Shown piece after piece: positions 5,346 to 5,390 of a stretch of 5,390 nt of DNA (its first letter is position 1; every line of letters starts with the position of its first letter). The stretch comes from JABIBT01 sp964471565 (GTDB lineage Archaea; Nanobdellota; Nanobdellia; SCGC-AAA011-G17; PNOQ01): contig CAYYFK010000027.1 in assembly GCA_964471565.1 (NCBI GenBank), positions 1 through 5,390 on the forward strand, given 5' to 3'. The notes below the pieces were generated by a model. The model was not told the origin of the DNA. It saw nothing but the letters and a program-made list of their open reading frames with translations, and ran no database searches. A program made the position numbers and the translations under genes.

Positions 5346-5390
5346 TCTTTCTATTTTCGTGCATTGTTGCATTAAAGGGAGTTTTTATCA

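Noticed and set aside
5359..5390. A plus-strand gene starting at GTG 5359
   Set aside because: Only about ten codons are visible, it has no ribosome site, and the TATA element at 5338 would start transcription a few bases after the GTG.

Overview
The window reads as a piece of an AT-rich archaeal chromosome, most likely from a small-genome DPANN-type lineage (Woesearchaeota/Pacearchaeota-like; inferred, not proven). The archaeal markers are a full-length transcription factor B gene, an archaeal Kae1 gene, TATA boxes placed about 26 nt before start codons (leaderless genes), one GGTGA-type Shine-Dalgarno site, and a bulge-helix-bulge (BHB) RNA splicing motif.

Layout. On the plus strand, 48-1286 encodes a LAGLIDADG homing endonuclease with an N-terminal helix-turn-helix. 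It runs in the same frame into kae1 (1233-2225), the catalytic subunit of KEOPS for the t6A37 modification of tRNA. On the minus strand, reading from the right edge, come tfb (5279-4350), a 100-residue coiled-coil protein (4311-4009), a 262-residue protein whose last third resembles the N-terminal domain of pilus/archaellum secretion ATPases but has no motor domain (4009-3221), and an SDR sugar-nucleotide epimerase (3172-2210). The epimerase converges on kae1 and overlaps it by 16 bp.

Main discovery. The kae1 reading frame is broken by 18 nt (1279-1296) carrying in-frame TAA and TGA codons. The 18 nt sit in a complete canonical BHB: a 9-bp outer helix, a 4-bp central helix, two 3-nt bulges on opposite strands, and a 3-bp inner stem with a 5-nt loop. 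Cutting each bulge after its second base and joining the ends gives GIESTAHTFGIAI, the conserved Kae1 N-terminal motif with its His restored, and a 324-residue protein of the usual Kae1 length. I interpret this as a mini pre-mRNA intron in kae1, spliced by the tRNA-splicing machinery (EndA and RtcB).

The homing endonuclease gene lies directly upstream in the same frame. Without splicing it stops at the TAA inside the intron (412 aa). With splicing the frame would continue as a 719-residue fusion, unless Kae1 starts at its own ATG (1233). The close pairing of an endonuclease gene and a mini-intron suggests a mobile or collaborative-homing history. The coiled-coil and ATPase-like genes overlap by one base (TAATG) and probably work together, perhaps with a surface-filament or secretion apparatus encoded elsewhere.
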